A stretch of 7,665 bases of DNA. Origin: Lachnospiraceae bacterium (GTDB lineage Bacteria > Bacillota > Clostridia > Lachnospirales > Lachnospiraceae). The position numbers were made by a program, and so were the translations under genes. The first letter of the stretch is position 1. Each line of letters starts with the position of its first letter. The stretch is taken from positions 1 to 7,665 of the forward strand of contig JAFUUM010000325.1 of NCBI GenBank assembly GCA_017477805.1, given 5' to 3'. Shown here piece after piece: positions 1-5,739 of this stretch. The notes below the pieces were generated by a model. That model did not search any database. It was not told the DNA's origin and was given only the letters and a program-made list of their open reading frames with translations.

Positions 1-663
1 AACGATGAACTCCGTGCAGAGATCCAGTCCGTTTACGATTATATCGACCGGTCTTTTACCTCTGTCGCTGACGGAAAACAACTGGTAGCGTCAGCGTTAG
101 CGACAAAAAACAAGACCGTGGCCGATGACGCTACCTTCCGGGAGATCTACGACGCGATCCTCGATATTCCTCAGACCGTTCAGGCGGGGAGCCTTACCGG
201 GGACGTTGTGATCACCTACCACCATCACACCCTTGGTGTCTGTGGAGATGCCGACAGCACAGACGGTACCCCGGGCGAGTACTTGGACACCTACAGATCC
301 TCCGTGAACAGCGGTTGCTTTATGACTCCCGTTTATCACGTTCACACTAACGACTGCTACCACACTGCCTACCACGAAGGTGTCTTTGAATGGGATGGTT
401 TTGCCTCCGATGTGGACGAAAACGGAAACGAAGTAGGCGACTGGAGCTCCGGCGGGTGGGTCCAATGCAAATACTGCAACGCCGACACTTATCACGTTGA
501 ACGAGGACACGGCTCCCAGAGTGCCGGATCCCGAACCATCAGTTGGCGAACTCAGGAACTGATCTGTGGCAAAACCGCCGGCTCCCTGGAATACTACAAA
601 AAGAGCTGTCCCCTGACAGAGGGACAGCCCGTGCAAAGTGTGGTGACATATTACAGTTACTAA
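1..663 (+). CDS. Phage tail/fibre-like His- and Cys-rich protein, C-terminal part (5' end outside window)
   Basis: The frame is open from base 1 to TAA at 661-663 (220 codons), so the GTG at 118 is probably not the real start. The N-terminal part seen here (DGKQLVASALATKNKTVADDATF, residues about 24-46, then EIYDAI) resembles the short helical module common in tail and baseplate proteins of Gram-positive phages. The rest is rich in paired His and Cys (YHHHT, GCFMTPVYHVHT, NDCYH, CKYC, CGKT...YYKKSC). From memory, similar GCY-x-x-PVYH-x-HT and CGKT-x(n)-C modules occur as repeats in gut Clostridia surface or prophage proteins. This suggests an extracellular, possibly metal-binding or disulphide-bonded tail tip or adhesin domain. 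No signal peptide or membrane segment is visible in this part. It overlaps the convergent phosphodiesterase gene by 4 nt, and its last 70 nt contain the likely terminator of that opposing operon. The role is inferred. Confidence 0.6.
   Translation, partial: NDELRAEIQSVYDYIDRSFTSVADGKQLVASALATKNKTVADDATFREIYDAILDIPQTVQAGSLTGDVVITYHHHTLGVCGDADSTDGTPGEYLDTYRSSVNSGCFMTPVYHVHTNDCYHTAYHEGVFEWDGFASDVDENGNEVGDWSSGGWVQCKYCNADTYHVERGHGSQSAGSRTISWRTQELICGKTAGSLEYYKKSCPLTEGQPVQSVVTYYSY
597..628 (-). terminator. Rho-independent terminator of the minus-strand operon, inside the opposing gene
   Basis: Read on the minus strand, GCTGTCCC (628-621) pairs perfectly with GGGACAGC (612-605) around an 8-nt loop and is followed at once by TCTTTTTG (604-597). 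The hairpin starts 31 nt past the phosphodiesterase stop codon. On the plus strand the same hairpin is followed by CCGTGC with no T-run, so it is directional. It lies in codons of the plus-strand gene (around YYKKSCPLTEG). Confidence 0.7.
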
Positions 664-1499
664 ACATACATCCCCGGATCATTGACAATAAGATCCGTGG
701 CGCCGAGGAGTGCGTACTTCTCCATGTGGAATTCTCGGAGGACACGGCCATCGCCGTAGAAGGGTTCCTCACTGTTCCAGCAGCGGACAGGCATGCCTTC
801 CGGAAGATCGGTAAGAGCATCCACATTGGGATCCAATCCGCGAACGCTGGGATGGACAGCATCAGCCCCCTGCTCGATGGCGCGGGCGATGCACCAGTGG
901 ATCTCTTCTCCGAGGATACCGGTCTGCACCGTAGGATCCAGCTTTTTCAGATATCCCATGGACTCCGGCAGGAAGGATGAATTGATGATATTGTCATGGA
1001 GGTCATACTCTTTCACAAGAGCCATGACCTTTTCTTCCATGCCCTCATAACGGATCACACTGTTTTTCATCTCAATATTGATCAGAAATCCTTTCCGAAG
1101 TGCAGGCAGGATGGACTCAAACACCTCCCGCAGCGTCGGGATCGTCAGATGAGGCTCCACAGGCTCCGTGCACCTGCTGCCGGTGATGTGAAGTGTTTTC
1201 AGTTCCGCAAGGGTATAATCCCGCACGTTGCCGTGCCCGTCCGTGGTACGCTCCAGGGTCTCATCATGGATCACCACGATCTCCCCGTCCTTAGTCAGCT
1301 GCACATCCAGCTCGATGCCCACCAGGTTCGGGATTTCTGCTGCTGCCTGAAATGCGGGGATGGTGTTCTCCGGGTATTTCATACAACATCCGCGATGACC
1401 CCAGAAACGGGGTTTCTGGACGCTCTTAAGGCTCTCCTGCCAATCCGCATGTTCTTCAAAATAAATGTCCAGTTTATCTTTCTCAACATTCTGATCCAT
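660..1499 (-). CDS. Glycerophosphodiester phosphodiesterase family protein
   Basis: Members of this family hydrolyse glycerophosphodiesters to sn-glycerol 3-phosphate and an alcohol with a divalent metal; some act on lipid head groups or teichoic acid chains. The TIM-barrel signature is complete: HRG with catalytic His at residues 35-37, PENT at 43-46, ELD (metal ligands) at 63-65, IHD (second catalytic His) at 78-79, and an E-x-K pair at 143-145. The C-terminus ends in VNDPGMYV, matching the usual final strand. Length (279 aa) is close to normal, and with no signal peptide it is probably cytoplasmic. I chose ATG at 1499 because AGAGGT lies 7 nt upstream; an ATG at 1523 adds eight residues but has no well-placed ribosome site. 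It is the third envelope gene of the unit, 52 nt after the dehydrogenase. The tail-to-tail overlap with the phage-like gene (660-663) is unusual. Substrate unknown. Confidence 0.88.
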   Translation of the reverse strand: MDQNVEKDKLDIYFEEHADWQESLKSVQKPRFWGHRGCCMKYPENTIPAFQAAAEIPNLVGIELDVQLTKDGEIVVIHDETLERTTDGHGNVRDYTLAELKTLHITGSRCTEPVEPHLTIPTLREVFESILPALRKGFLINIEMKNSVIRYEGMEEKVMALVKEYDLHDNIINSSFLPESMGYLKKLDPTVQTGILGEEIHWCIARAIEQGADAVHPSVRGLDPNVDALTDLPEGMPVRCWNSEEPFYGDGRVLREFHMEKYALLGATDLIVNDPGMYV

Positions 1500-1551
1500 A
1501 TCCGTACCTCTTTTCACTTGCATGCATTTCTATCACAATCTTCCACAACTT

Positions 1552-2637
1552 TTACGGGAGGATCATAACCTTCCCGTAATCTTCTTTCTTATCCCGCATG
1601 AGCAAAATCCCCTGTTCCAGCCCTTCCAACGGAAAGGTATGAGATATGATGTCCCGGGGACTGATGCGTTGCTCCCGCAGTTTCCCGATAACATATCCCC
1701 AATCATCAAAAGGAACAAGATCGGGATCCATAGCTCCGCAGGAAGAATTCCACGTCCCCCGCAGTGTCAGCTGATTACGCAGGATTTTCCAATACATATC
1801 CCTGCCAAATTCCATATCCCCTGCCGGATTTCCAACCAGTACGATACGCCCTTCCGGTGCAGCGGCATCCAGCCCGTAGTTTATACTCTCATTTCTGCCA
1901 ACGCATTCAAAATACAGATCCAGCCCGGAAGCCTTCTCCCGAAACCAATCCGAAACATTCTCCGACTTGCTGTCACAAAAACGATCCGGCGTGATCCCGA
2001 GTTTCGCTGCCTTCTCCTTCTGGAACGCCTTGTTTCCGATAACATAGAGGTTCCGGTACCCCTCTTCCAAAAGGAACATCACCAACAACAATCCGATGGT
2101 TCCAAGTCCGCAAACCGCAACTTTCGCATCCAACGGAAGCTTCACGGCGTTCTCGCCTTCCCCGGTCATGATCCCCTTTCTCATGGCATGGACTGCCACC
2201 GCCATGGGTTCCAACATGGCCGCTTCTTCAAAGGATACCCCCTCCGGCAGTTCCATCAGGTTTGCCGCAGGGACGGTAACAAACTCCCCGAAGGCACCGT
2301 CACGCCTGGATCCCACGTAATCATAAGAACGGCAAAGCTCAAAATGCCCATGCCGGCAGGGTTCACATTTCCTGCAGGGGATCAAAGGGAAAACACCAAC
2401 CGGCTTATTCAGCCATCTTTCATCCACACCCGGTCCCACGTCTTCGACCACACCGGAGAATTCATGTCCGGGGATCAGGGGCATCTTATGGGCTCCCGTT
2501 TGATACACTCTCGGAACATCGGATCCGCAGATCCCTGCTGCCCGTACACGCAGCAACACTTCGCCCTCTGCCGGAACGGGCCGCGTTACATCCTCATATT
2601 TGATCTCATCGATCTTATTCAATACCCAGGCTTTCAC
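1552..2637 (-). CDS. Zinc-dependent medium-chain polyol(-phosphate) dehydrogenase, GatD-like
   Basis: This 361-aa protein is a full-length MDR-superfamily dehydrogenase. Visible residues: catalytic zinc C37, H58-E59 and E143; structural zinc C88, C91, C94, C102; Rossmann G177-L-G179-T-I-G182. The pattern GICGSD, the PLIPGHEFSG stretch and YDYVGSRRDG is close to galactitol-1-phosphate 5-dehydrogenase (GatD) as I remember it. At the end of the second Rossmann strand the residues are GNK (201-203) rather than an acidic residue, so NADP(H) use is possible. The start is GTG at 2637, with GGAGG 7 nt upstream and a 4-nt GTGA overlap with the cytidylyltransferase stop, implying translational coupling. 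Paired with an IspD/TarI-type enzyme, the likely role is reduction of a keto-sugar phosphate to an alditol phosphate for CDP activation (TarJ-like chemistry) rather than galactitol catabolism; no PTS genes are visible. The exact substrate is inference. Confidence 0.85.
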   Translation of the reverse strand: MKAWVLNKIDEIKYEDVTRPVPAEGEVLLRVRAAGICGSDVPRVYQTGAHKMPLIPGHEFSGVVEDVGPGVDERWLNKPVGVFPLIPCRKCEPCRHGHFELCRSYDYVGSRRDGAFGEFVTVPAANLMELPEGVSFEEAAMLEPMAVAVHAMRKGIMTGEGENAVKLPLDAKVAVCGLGTIGLLLVMFLLEEGYRNLYVIGNKAFQKEKAAKLGITPDRFCDSKSENVSDWFREKASGLDLYFECVGRNESINYGLDAAAPEGRIVLVGNPAGDMEFGRDMYWKILRNQLTLRGTWNSSCGAMDPDLVPFDDWGYVIGKLREQRISPRDIISHTFPLEGLEQGILLMRDKKEDYGKVMILP

Positions 2638-3383
2638 TTTCGTTCCTCCAGTATTTGCTGCAGACGCTCCAAGTCCGCCTTGGTAGTCACCTTAAAATTC
2701 TTTTCATCTCCGGGAATCAAGGCGATATCCATTCCCGCCATCACTGCAGGCTCCGACGCCCCGTTGATGCGCATGATCTTATCCTCCGGAAGAAGTGCTC
2801 TGTTAGCCTGGAAATAAGGCTTTAACAAAAAGAGTTCCGGTGCCTGGCCGGCGTATACGCAGCTCCGATCGATAAGCTCCGAGATCCGCTTGCCGTCCGC
2901 ACTTAAGTACACCGTATCCTTCATAGGAAGCGCAGGCATAACCCCCTCATGCCCGGGGAGTGCTTCGTAAATTGCCGTTAACAACTTATCCGAAAGGCAG
3001 GGCCTTGCGGCATCATGGACAAGAACCGTATCTGCAACCGCCTTCTCCGTACCGGCATCACCGTCTGTTTTTCCGTCCGCCTGCAATTCCAGGATCTTCT
3101 CCATCCCATGAAAAACAGACTCCTGACGGTTCCTGCCGGGAAGGGCAAAACCGCGGAACTTCTCTAGGGACAGTCCGGCAGATTTCGCTTCCTTAAGGAT
3201 CTCCTCCTGCCAGGAGGGATCCGCCACGATCACAACCTCATCCACCCACATGGATCCAAGAAGCGTCTCCATGGCGTAGGTCACCATCATCCGATCTTTA
3301 TCTCCGACCCGCAGATACTGCTTCGGTACCTGCGTCCCGATCCTTGTTCCGGTCCCCCCGGAAAGTAAGATAGCGTAGTTCAA
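2634..3383 (-). CDS. IspD/TarI-family cytidylyltransferase (MEP or alditol-phosphate type)
   Basis: This family transfers CMP from CTP to a phosphorylated alcohol: 2-C-methyl-D-erythritol 4-phosphate in isoprenoid synthesis (IspD) or ribitol 5-phosphate in teichoic acid synthesis (TarI). Visible motifs are the nucleotide-binding GGTGTRIG (9-16) with PKQ (20-22), RQESV (86-90), HDAARP (123-128) and KVTT (231-234) near the end. Length is 249 aa, slightly longer than usual because of a charged insert at about 101-118. HDAARP favours IspD, while the GGTGTR start, the GQAPELF stretch and the dehydrogenase partner favour a TarI-like role, so I leave the symbol blank. The start is TTG at 3383, supported by GAGGAG 8 nt upstream; that ribosome site overlaps the stop codon of the preceding ATPase gene, 13 nt away. 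A complete MEP pathway cannot be judged from this window. Confidence 0.85.
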   Translation of the reverse strand: MNYAILLSGGTGTRIGTQVPKQYLRVGDKDRMMVTYAMETLLGSMWVDEVVIVADPSWQEEILKEAKSAGLSLEKFRGFALPGRNRQESVFHGMEKILELQADGKTDGDAGTEKAVADTVLVHDAARPCLSDKLLTAIYEALPGHEGVMPALPMKDTVYLSADGKRISELIDRSCVYAGQAPELFLLKPYFQANRALLPEDKIMRINGASEPAVMAGMDIALIPGDEKNFKVTTKADLERLQQILEERK

Positions 3384-3396
3384 TGCTTGGTCTCCT

Positions 3397-4728
3397 CTAC
3401 AAAAACATCACCATATAATGTGGCAGTGTTTCCTTAACACCGGCTCTACCATTACGATTTGCGATCAACTTATATGCAATATCAGGTGTGAAATCTTCAA
3501 TGAAATGATTCAATGATGCTGATGCGGTATTTCCGGCTTTCACTTCAATCGGAACCACCGTTCCGTTTTTCTCGATCAAAAACTCCAACTCATGATTATC
3601 ATCAGGCTTATAATAGTGAAGAGTATACCCTCTTTTTACAAGACACTCCGCGATCACATTTTCATAAATACCCCCTCTGGCGTTTCCACGGATCTCATCA
3701 TTCAGAATGGTCCGCTTTGTTTCAAACCCATACATACATGTAAGCAACCCGGTATCATTGATATATAGCTTAAACTGCTCCGTCTTTTCATTTGCCATCA
3801 ACGGAATATACGGTTCCGAAATGTTGTAACAGGGATTTACGAGATTTGAATCTTTCAGCCATTGCACACTTCCGGCATACTTTCGGCTTGTCTGACCTTT
3901 TTCCACAGTCGAATACTGGAATTTCTTTATTTCCTTTGCAAGCTGGCGCGGAACTGCGTCATAGCACATTCGAACAAGTTGTTTTTCACGGCCTTTTGCA
4001 TGTTTCGAAATGTCATCCTGATACTGGCCAATGATATCCTGTTGGATCCTCATTACGCGATTGAAGTCCTTGTTCTGTGCGAAATCCATCACGACTTCGG
4101 GCATGCCCCCCACTACCATGTATTCCCGAAATAACTCCTCAAATTTCTCATGAATACTGACCGGAATCTGATCATCAGTCCCCAGATATTCTTTTAAACT
4201 GTTAATGGTTTCCGGAGAATACCCATACGCCCATAGGAATTCCTCAAAGTCAAGGGAATACATGGTGATCTGAGTTTCATATCCAACCGGTAGCGAAGAA
4301 GGTTCTTCCACCTCTTCGTCATCGTCCTGCCCGTAAGACAGCCCCAAAAGTGAACCTGAAGCTATTACATCAAATCGCATATCTTCAGCTAAAAACTTCA
4401 AAGCAGTGCGGGCATTTCCGCAACACTGAATCTCATCTAAAAAGATCAACGTATTTCCCGGAATAAGGTGCGCGTCTGGTATGTTCGCAGTAATCCTCTT
4501 ATATATCTCCTCCGCGGATAATTCGCCTTCAAATATTTGTTTTAACTGCTTCTGTCTGTAAAAATCCATACTAATAAAGGAGGCATACTCATTTTCCCCG
4601 AACTCCTTCACGATGAAGGATTTCCCAACTTGTCTGGCTCCCTTAACTAATAAACACTTTTTAATTTGTTCCGTATGACGCTGTTTCTTCCACTCTAATA
4701 ATTCTGTATAAGCTTTTCTTTTTAGCAT
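3397..4728 (-). CDS. AAA_14/DUF4143-type ATPase with PD-(D/E)XK-like C-terminus
   Basis: This 443-aa protein has a P-loop ATPase domain: Walker A GARQVGKS (30-37), Walker B LIFLDE (94-99) and sensor ASGS (123-126). The second half matches the DUF4143 layout. Near its end ELEFL (380-384) followed by IEVKAG (394-399) gives the E...E-x-K pattern of a PD-(D/E)XK nuclease-like fold; the first acidic residue is Glu where Asp is more usual. The cellular role of these ATPases is not settled; they are common, patchily distributed accessory genes. An acidic loop (DDDEEVEE, 135-142) is visible. The ATG at 4728 has AGAGG 9 nt upstream and a promoter at 4759-4788. It looks more AT-rich than the metabolic genes below it, consistent with separate arrival. 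It lies only 13 nt before the cytidylyltransferase start, so its promoter may drive the whole unit. Confidence 0.85.
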   Translation of the reverse strand: MLKRKAYTELLEWKKQRHTEQIKKCLLVKGARQVGKSFIVKEFGENEYASFISMDFYRQKQLKQIFEGELSAEEIYKRITANIPDAHLIPGNTLIFLDEIQCCGNARTALKFLAEDMRFDVIASGSLLGLSYGQDDDEEVEEPSSLPVGYETQITMYSLDFEEFLWAYGYSPETINSLKEYLGTDDQIPVSIHEKFEELFREYMVVGGMPEVVMDFAQNKDFNRVMRIQQDIIGQYQDDISKHAKGREKQLVRMCYDAVPRQLAKEIKKFQYSTVEKGQTSRKYAGSVQWLKDSNLVNPCYNISEPYIPLMANEKTEQFKLYINDTGLLTCMYGFETKRTILNDEIRGNARGGIYENVIAECLVKRGYTLHYYKPDDNHELEFLIEKNGTVVPIEVKAGNTASASLNHFIEDFTPDIAYKLIANRNGRAGVKETLPHYMVMFL

Positions 4729-4758
4729 AATCAGATACCTCTATCATCTTATGCCCTT

Positions 4759-4788
4759 ATAATACTTCGTTTTTCTCCCTATCGTCAA
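4759..4788 (-). promoter_or_regulatory. Sigma-A-type promoter for the ATPase gene/operon
   Basis: On the minus strand TTGACG (4788-4783) and TATTAT (4764-4759) are separated by 18 nt. Transcription would begin near 4752, giving a leader of about 24 nt before the ATG at 4728, with the AGAGG ribosome site in it. The nearest 33-bp-array motif lies just upstream of the -35 box. Confidence 0.6.
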
Positions 4789-4792
4789 CGCG

Positions 4793-4875
4793 ATTGCATA
4801 AAATCGTAAGGTCAAGCAAGAAGAAATTGTATAAAATCGTAACATTTCAAAGGTGAAAATGACATAAAATCGTAA
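4793..4875. repeat. Three 12-bp direct repeats at exact 33-bp period upstream of the ATPase promoter
   Basis: ATAAAATCGTAA occurs identically at 4798-4809, 4831-4842 and 4864-4875. The five bases before it are also similar (ATTGC, ATTGT, ATGAC), giving a 17-bp core. The spacers between cores share no obvious similarity. The 33-bp period is about three helical turns, so bound proteins would sit on one face of the DNA. From an expected start near 4752 the core centres lie at about -52, -85 and -118, typical of activator or cooperative regulator sites. The motif is seen directly; the regulatory role is inference. The spacing and short conserved core do not fit a CRISPR. Confidence 0.75.
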
Positions 4876-4881
4876 AATATC

Positions 4882-4980
4882 TTAAAACACGCTGCAACCT
4901 TCCACTGCCCCAATCTCGTCCATAAAACGCCCGGCAATACGACCGGTGCCAATGATACCAAATCTTACACAATCTCCCAT
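4882..4980 (-). pseudogene. Gfo/Idh/MocA-type oxidoreductase, N-terminal fragment
   Basis: The last 32 codons of the chimeric Rpn frame begin with Met (ATG at 4980) and read GDCVRFGIIGTGRIAGRFMDEI, then AVEGCSVF, before TAA. The GxGxxA dinucleotide-binding turn and first beta-strand are those of the Gfo/Idh/MocA NAD(P)-dependent oxidoreductase family, which normally runs to well over 300 residues. The Met has GAGG 9 nt upstream, so this was probably the true start of an independent gene. Everything after the first beta-alpha-beta unit is missing; the sequence passes directly into the 33-bp repeat array and ATPase promoter. The remnant cannot be a working enzyme. It may once have belonged with the downstream envelope genes, which is inference. 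Confidence 0.7.
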
Positions 4981-5003
4981 TTTTCTTTTCCTCTTCCGAC
5001 AAT

Positions 5004-5019
5004 AAATTAACCCATGAGT
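5004..5019. repeat. 16-bp repeat, copy A (half of the palindrome at 5702-5736)
   Basis: AAATTAACCCATGAGT here is identical, in the same orientation, to 5701-5716. The two copies are 697 bp apart and bracket the Rpn cassette. Copy A also marks where the Rpn frame diverges from the second Rpn copy (7025-7297). Minus-strand reading places it 24 nt upstream of the oxidoreductase ATG. Confidence 0.75.
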
Positions 5020-5142
5020 TATTGCCTCAGCGGTCATGCCATTTCGAAGCATTATCAATACCAAATCCTTCTGGCCCTTATCGTACTGCCCCTGTGCATA
5101 TTCTTTCGCGTATTCTTTCGCATATTTTTCAACCGCTTCACA

Positions 5143-5164
5143 CATGATCGCCTTGCCCTCCTCT
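5143..5164 (-). promoter_or_regulatory. Internal Shine-Dalgarno and ATG within Rpn copy 1
   Basis: On the minus strand AGAGGAGGG (5164-5156) lies 10 nt before an in-frame ATG (5145-5143) that begins MCEAVEKYAKEY. The same arrangement is present in the second Rpn copy. In E. coli, Rpn genes are reported to make a short C-terminal protein from an internal start that restrains the full-length toxin. That the same happens here is inference. Confidence 0.4.
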
Positions 5165-5630
5165 TCTGCCTTAAAGTGCCGTACTCCGTCTTCCAATACC
5201 TTATTATGGAAGCCTTCCAAATCTCTTCGCCGAAAATCCTCCATCAGATGCCCCATATCATCATCTTTGGCATATGTTCCATTAACGTAGATGATAAAGT
5301 TTCCATCTTCAAACGGTTTTCCGTTCTCTCGCTTCCGTTCAATGAAATAAAGTGGTTTTCCTTCCTTGAAATAATCCGCCTCCGTAATAAAGATCACGTA
5401 AGAATCCTTTATCTCAGTAAACTCCTCAGCCGACTTCAACATCCTCGAATCCAACATCGCGGAATGAAATCTGGCTCGTCTGGGTTGAGCTTTTCTTTGA
5501 TCCCGCTGCACCTCACAGTCAAAGAACCTGCCTTTTGCATCTTTCGCGAAGATATCCAACCGGATATTCCTTCCGCCCACCAGCGGATTTTTCATATCCT
5601 CCTGCCCGGACACGGTGATCACATCCACTT

Positions 5631-5653
5631 CCCCGCAGGAATGCGGGGTTTTT
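5631..5653 (+). terminator. Orphan rho-independent terminator, plus strand
   Basis: CCCCGC (5631-5636), loop AGGAAT, GCGGGG (5643-5648) and TTTTT (5649-5653) form a compact textbook terminator for rightward transcription. No plus-strand gene lies to its left to use it. It coincides with the edge of Rpn homology, so it is probably the tail of a lost gene now read as the first residues of the Rpn frame. Chance formation is possible. Confidence 0.5.
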
Positions 5654-5701
5654 AGATGTCCGGTACTCATGAATGGGGGCTTACCGATCATCCTCATAAC
5701 A

Positions 5702-5736
5702 AATTAACCCATGAGTAATTTACTCATGGGTTAATT
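5702..5736. terminator. 35-bp perfect palindrome after the 322-aa gene (bidirectional terminator or repeat element)
   Basis: The arms of 17 bp (5702-5718 and 5720-5736) are perfectly complementary around a single central T: AATTAACCCATGAGTAA and its reverse complement. It begins 3 nt beyond the stop codon of the 322-aa gene, and on the minus strand it is followed by TGTTATG, giving a weak T-rich tail. It can act as an AT-rich terminator for that gene. Its left arm is also repeat copy B of the pair bracketing the Rpn cassette, so it may instead be a dispersed palindromic element. Confidence 0.6.
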
Positions 5737-5739
5737 ATA

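Larger units (their letters stand above)
4882..5697 (-). pseudogene. Rpn-family recombination-promoting nuclease, truncated at both ends and fused to an oxidoreductase fragment
   Basis: The open frame encodes 271 residues. About residues 23-226 match the Rpn/putative transposase (PD-(D/E)XK) family: GQEDMKNPLVGG, IRLDIFAKD with D48, FDCEVQRD with E62-x-Q64, RRARFHSAMLDSRML, and SYVIFITEADYF. The N-terminal 50 or so family residues are absent: residues 1-22 look non-native, overlap a plus-strand terminator-like hairpin, and the ATG at 5697 has no ribosome site. The native C-terminus is also lost: similarity to the second Rpn copy ends at residue 226, where a 16-bp repeat begins, and the frame then reads THGLIYCRKRKRK into an oxidoreductase start. 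A 12-bp duplication gives AKEYAKEY at 193-200. An internal ATG (5145) with a strong ribosome site could still make a shorter product. The nuclease core residues remain, but a working full-length protein is unlikely. Confidence 0.7.

Noticed and set aside
97..636. Minus-strand open frame of 179 codons opposite the phage-like gene
   Set aside because: No ribosome site or recognisable domain. The plus-strand frame contains recognisable phage-like modules and runs in from the window edge.
1401..1419. Perfect 8-bp hairpin CCAGAAAC/GTTTCTGG inside the phosphodiesterase gene
   Set aside because: It falls in conserved codons next to the HRG motif and has no T-run; probably coincidental.
1522..2817. 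Plus-strand open frame of 431 codons
   Set aside because: It lies opposite the well-supported dehydrogenase, whose motifs, length and ribosome site are all in order; the translation is low-complexity and resembles no domain. Shadow frame.
4793..4875. CRISPR array
   Set aside because: The conserved core is only 12-17 bp with a 33-bp period, leaving spacers of about 16-21 bp, with three copies and no cas genes.
5014..5655. Plus-strand open frame of 213 codons with hydrophobic stretches
   Set aside because: It is the antisense of the Rpn-family frame; the apparent membrane segments come from complement codons of charged Rpn helices.
5734..5739. TATAAT on the minus strand as a promoter for the Rpn chimera
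   Set aside because: No matching -35 element at 16-18 nt was found, the bases overlap the edge of the palindrome, and the downstream ATG lacks a ribosome site.
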